Source: Rickettsiales bacterium | GTDB taxonomy: Bacteria > Pseudomonadota > Alphaproteobacteria > Rs-D84 | DNA: 8,939 nt | Assembly: GCA_031263295.1 (NCBI GenBank) | Contig: JAISGC010000093.1 | Coordinates: 1-8,939, forward strand | Reading direction: 5' to 3' | Shown: one piece after another, positions 6,427 through 8,939 of the stretch | Layout: every line of letters starts with the position of its first letter | Numbering within the stretch: position 1 is the stretch's first letter | Translations under genes and position numbers: made by a program | The notes under the pieces: model-generated | Database searches by the model: none | Told to the model about the DNA's origin: nothing | The model's input: the letters and a program-made list of their open reading frames with translations, nothing else

Positions 6427-6564
6427 ATGGCGCGCGAATGGGATGCGGAGCAATTTTGGAACAGATACTATAAGATGGTTGCCGATGTGCGAAAGCACCG
6501 GCAGTCTTGGCTGTTTTGGTTGATAGAACGGCTGAAAAGGTTGAATAATGAGCGAAATGCTTGA
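6427..6564 (+). CDS. Possible small protein of 45 residues
   Basis: ATG 6427 has AAGG at 6416-6419 seven bases upstream, a good ribosome-binding site. The frame encodes 45 residues starting MAREWDAEQFWNRYYKMVAD and ending in LFWLIERLKRLNNERNA. It is rich in Trp (four residues), Arg and Lys, with an amphipathic helical look, unlike a random frame. It overlaps the first 17 bases of the Nudix gene, as in translationally coupled genes, and fills the only gap between abi and the Nudix gene. No known family recognised. Against it, a candidate promoter (6398-6426) would start transcription inside the frame. It may be a real coupled small gene or just leader. Confidence 0.4.
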   Translation: MAREWDAEQFWNRYYKMVADVRKHRQSWLFWLIERLKRLNNERNA

Positions 6565-7177
6565 TGTTTATGACGCGAATAAAAAGCTGGTCGGCACGGC
6601 GGACCGGGCGGTTGTGCACGCGTTCGGCCTGTGGCACAAGACAATCCACTGCTGGCTGGCGGTCGGCGACAAGATGGTTTTCCAGCGCCGGTCCGCGCTG
6701 AAAGAAGAAAACGCGGGCAAGCTCTACACAACCGCGTCGGGCCATGTCGCGGCGGGCGAGACAATTGCGCAGGCTTTCGCGCGCGAAATCGCGCAGGAAA
6801 TCGGCTTCAAGATTGACAATGCCGAGTTCATTCAAGAGGGGCCGTGGGTCGCGGACATAGTGAAAAAAGACGGCTCGCTGTTCGTGGACCGAGTGTTTGC
6901 GAACCTTTATTGCGCGCTATTGGACGATTTGGATTGGAACAAAATAAAGTTCGACGACGGCGAGGTCGACGCTATGGCGGCGATTGACGCGCGGGACTTT
7001 TTGCAATTGGCGGCGGGCGACCGAGCCGCGGTCCGGGCCCAGATTTGGGACGGGAAAAACCTGGTCGAAAAAGAAATAAAACCCACGGATTTCGTAGTGA
7101 ACTCTGGCGAAACTCTGTTGGGAAAATATGGTAAAATCGCGGAGTTCATAATGGAAAAACGAAATGGTAAAAGTTAA
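6548..7177 (+). CDS. Nudix hydrolase, isopentenyl-diphosphate-isomerase-like / YfcD-like
   Basis: The 209-residue product begins EMLDVYDANKKLVGTADRAV, followed by HAFGLWHKTIHCWLAV (residues 24-39), the start typical of Nudix proteins related to type 1 isopentenyl-diphosphate isomerase and YfcD. The Nudix box spans residues 65-87: G65-x5-E71-x7-R79-E80-I-A-Q83-E84-I-G86-F87. The consensus has Glu where Q83 stands, one of the two adjacent acidic metal-binding residues, so activity may be altered. Family members hydrolyse nucleoside-diphosphate-linked substrates; the substrate here cannot be told. The active-site Cys loop of true isomerases is not evident. A ribosome-binding site AAAAGG (6535-6540) lies seven bases before ATG 6548. 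The last 14 bases overlap the RNase J gene, which points to co-expression. The protein extends about 90 residues beyond the core box, longer than the minimal MutT fold. Confidence 0.87.
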   Translation: MSEMLDVYDANKKLVGTADRAVVHAFGLWHKTIHCWLAVGDKMVFQRRSALKEENAGKLYTTASGHVAAGETIAQAFAREIAQEIGFKIDNAEFIQEGPWVADIVKKDGSLFVDRVFANLYCALLDDLDWNKIKFDDGEVDAMAAIDARDFLQLAAGDRAAVRAQIWDGKNLVEKEIKPTDFVVNSGETLLGKYGKIAEFIMEKRNGKS

Positions 7178-8939
7178 AAATAGAGAACAGAGAACAGAGA
7201 ACAGAGAACAGGAAAAGCAACGCGCGCCGGAGCAAAAACACCAGGCGCCCGCAAAAAAATCAAAGGGCAATATCGACGACGCGGTGCAGTTTTTCGCGCT
7301 CGGCGGGCTCGAACATGTCGGCCAGAATATGTATGTCTACAAGCATAAGGGCAAGTATCTTATAGTCGACTGCGGAATGGGATTTTTGGATGGCGAATAC
7401 GAGGGCGCCGACACGCGCTATTGCGACACATCCTATCTTGAAAAGCACAAGAAAGATGTCGTCGGCATCATCATCACGCACGGGCACGAGGACCACACCG
7501 GCGGATTGAAGTTCATATGGCCGAAGTTCCGCTGCCCTATTTATTGCACGCGCTTTGTGAAGGCGTTTATGTCGAAGACTTTCCGCGGCTCCGAAATCGA
7601 TTTCGCGCCGAACGACTTCGTGCAGATAAATCACGAGGGCGACAATTTTAATGTCGGTCCTTTCGAGATTGAAACCTTTCATGTGACCCACTCGGTGCCC
7701 GAGGCGAATATGGTCGTGATAAAAACGGCGCAGGGAAAAATCCTGCACACCGGCGACTGGACATTCAACGACGACAATCCGATTGAGCCGAACACGAACT
7801 ATGCGCGGCTGAAAGAATTGGGTTCGGACCCGGACCTGTTGGCCTGCGTCTGCGACTCGACGGAAATCTCGCGCCAGCCGCCCCAGACGACAGAGGTAGA
7901 GGTCGGCAAAACCCTGGAAGAAATAATCAGAAACGCGCCGGGCCGCGTATTTGTGACGGGATACTCGCGTTCAATCGCGCGCCTGAAACAGCTGGCCGAC
8001 GCCGCGCGCCGCGCGGGCCGCATTCCGTGCATCAAAGAGCGCAGCTCGTCGCGGCCGGTGCCCTATGTGGGCCTGCCCGAGTTCCGCCAAATCGGAATCG
8101 ACTACGGATATTTGCGCGACGACGACCTGCTGCTTTACAAGGACATCAAGGACTTGCCCGCGGAAAAGCAGGTGATTTTCCTGACGGGCTCGCAGGGCGA
8201 AAAGTTCGCTATGCTGACGCGCCTTGTGCAGGGCCAGGTCAAGGAGATAAAGTTGCAGCCGACCGACCTTGTCGTGTTCAGCGCGATAATAATTCCGGGC
8301 CGGGAAAAAGATGTCTCGTTTATGTATAACCATCTGGCGAAACTCGGCATCGCGACCAAGACGATTTTCGACACGCAGAAGCTGCACGCGAACGGCCACG
8401 CGGGCAGACCCGAGTTCGAGCGCTTTTACGATATGGTCCACCCGCAGACTATAATTCCGATGCACGGCGAATATGTCGCGGAAATGCTGAACGCGAAACT
8501 GGCGATGGAGCGCGGCGGCGCCAAGAATATGATGCTGGTCAAAAACGGCGATGTCGTAGTCCTGCGCCGGAACGAAGCGCCCTATATTTCCGAAACGATA
8601 AAGACGGGCTTCATTGTGATCGAGGGCGATGTCGAGCACTCGGGCGATTCGCCGGTGTTCAAGGCGCGCAAAAGAATGATGCTGAACGGCTCGGTCTTCG
8701 TGACGATGCCGGTCGATAAAAAGGGATTCTTAAAGGGCAATCCGGAGGTGTCATCTTCGGGTCTGTTCGAGACGGATCCGCACGGCGTTATGAAGCGCAA
8801 TATGCAGATGCAGATTAAAAAGCGCATCGACGGCCTGACGAAAGCCGAGCGCAAATCTCAGCGCAGCATTGCGAACGAGGTCGAGACGGTCATCAACCGG
8901 ATTGTCAAAGAATCCTCCGGCTTCGACAAAAAACCGCAG
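7164..8939 (+). CDS. rnj: Ribonuclease J (3' end outside window)
   Basis: Metallo-beta-lactamase/beta-CASP ribonuclease that acts as 5'-3' exonuclease and endonuclease in mRNA decay and rRNA processing. The 592 visible codons carry the zinc ligands H106-x-H108-x-D110-H111 (THGHEDHTGG), H176 (FHVTHSVPEAN) and D198 (HTGDW), then beta-CASP motifs H412 (LHANGHAG, usually HVSGH) and H434 (PMHGEY). Spacings of 22 residues for H176/D198 and H412/H434 equal those in Bacillus RNase J1. Residues 1-35 form a charged, Gln-, Glu-, Lys- and Arg-rich extension before the conserved core (VQFFALGGLEHVGQNMYVY). Only a short tail is probably missing, since RNase J cores end near 555-560 residues. The start overlaps the Nudix gene by 14 bases, with GGA at 7153-7155 as a modest ribosome-binding site; no ATG in frame is available before the core. 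A heptamer repeat lies in codons 7-16. Confidence 0.95.
   Translation, partial: MVKVKNREQRTENREQEKQRAPEQKHQAPAKKSKGNIDDAVQFFALGGLEHVGQNMYVYKHKGKYLIVDCGMGFLDGEYEGADTRYCDTSYLEKHKKDVVGIIITHGHEDHTGGLKFIWPKFRCPIYCTRFVKAFMSKTFRGSEIDFAPNDFVQINHEGDNFNVGPFEIETFHVTHSVPEANMVVIKTAQGKILHTGDWTFNDDNPIEPNTNYARLKELGSDPDLLACVCDSTEISRQPPQTTEVEVGKTLEEIIRNAPGRVFVTGYSRSIARLKQLADAARRAGRIPCIKERSSSRPVPYVGLPEFRQIGIDYGYLRDDDLLLYKDIKDLPAEKQVIFLTGSQGEKFAMLTRLVQGQVKEIKLQPTDLVVFSAIIIPGREKDVSFMYNHLAKLGIATKTIFDTQKLHANGHAGRPEFERFYDMVHPQTIIPMHGEYVAEMLNAKLAMERGGAKNMMLVKNGDVVVLRRNEAPYISETIKTGFIVIEGDVEHSGDSPVFKARKRMMLNGSVFVTMPVDKKGFLKGNPEVSSSGLFETDPHGVMKRNMQMQIKKRIDGLTKAERKSQRSIANEVETVINRIVKESSGFDKKPQ
7182..7209 (+). repeat. Four tandem copies of AGAGAAC within the start of rnj
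   Basis: AGAGAAC occurs four times head to tail at 7182-7209, with a partial fifth unit (AG). It encodes part of the charged N-terminal extension (REQRTENREQ). Seven is not a multiple of three, so gain or loss of one unit by slipped-strand pairing would shift the reading frame of rnj from ATG 7164. Confidence 0.95.

Noticed and set aside
6392..6523. ATG 6392 overlapping the Abi stop (ATGA) as the start of a 43-residue frame
   Set aside because: No good ribosome-binding site and an unlikely composition; the 6427 frame is better supported in the same stretch.
7260..8854. Minus-strand frames under rnj (7260-7748, 7971-8639, 8582-8854)
   Set aside because: Antisense to a clear RNase J gene with all catalytic residues in place; none shows a domain.

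Overview
The window looks like chromosomal DNA of a Gram-negative bacterium, GC-rich with a strong liking for GCG (Ala) and GGC (Gly) codons. The outer membrane is inferred from a very large exported adhesin of the autotransporter/Pmp kind at the left edge. No rRNA, tRNA, CRISPR array or transposase gene is visible. The taxon cannot be fixed from the sequence: RNase J, TTGAC-type promoters and a palindromic element inside a coding sequence would fit a host-associated alphaproteobacterium, but the alanyl-tRNA synthetase is of the short type I associate mainly with candidate-phylum bacteria. The assignment stays open.

Layout. (1) Positions 1-3595, minus strand: one uninterrupted reading frame of at least 1198 codons, open at the left edge, with a signal peptide, a block of Chlamydia-Pmp-like FxxN/GGA[ILV] repeats, then autotransporter-passenger-like beta-strand repeats. 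(2) 3596-3808: divergent intergenic region with a good promoter for alaS and a long inverted repeat built of hexamers that runs from the -10 box to the edge of the alaS ribosome-binding site. (3) 3809-5575, plus strand: alaS, a short alanyl-tRNA synthetase carrying an in-frame insert of about 20 residues that resembles a Rickettsia-type palindromic element. (4) 5576-5681: a short intergenic region that folds on paper into an H-type pseudoknot, directly upstream of (5) 5682-6395, an Abi_2/AbiF-like HEPN protein with an R-x4-H RNase motif. (6) 6427-7177: a possible small gene and a Nudix hydrolase. (7) 7164-8939: RNase J, open at the right edge, with four tandem copies of a 7-bp unit in its first codons.

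How the genes relate. alaS, the abi gene, the Nudix gene and rnj all point right with small gaps or overlaps and may be partly cotranscribed, though candidate internal promoters lie before abi and before the Nudix gene. The likeliest special system is the pseudoknot RNA plus HEPN Abi protein, an arrangement matching the known abiF RNA motif/abiF pairing and plausibly an RNA-controlled toxin or phage-defence unit. The adhesin is transcribed away from the rest and is probably functionally separate.
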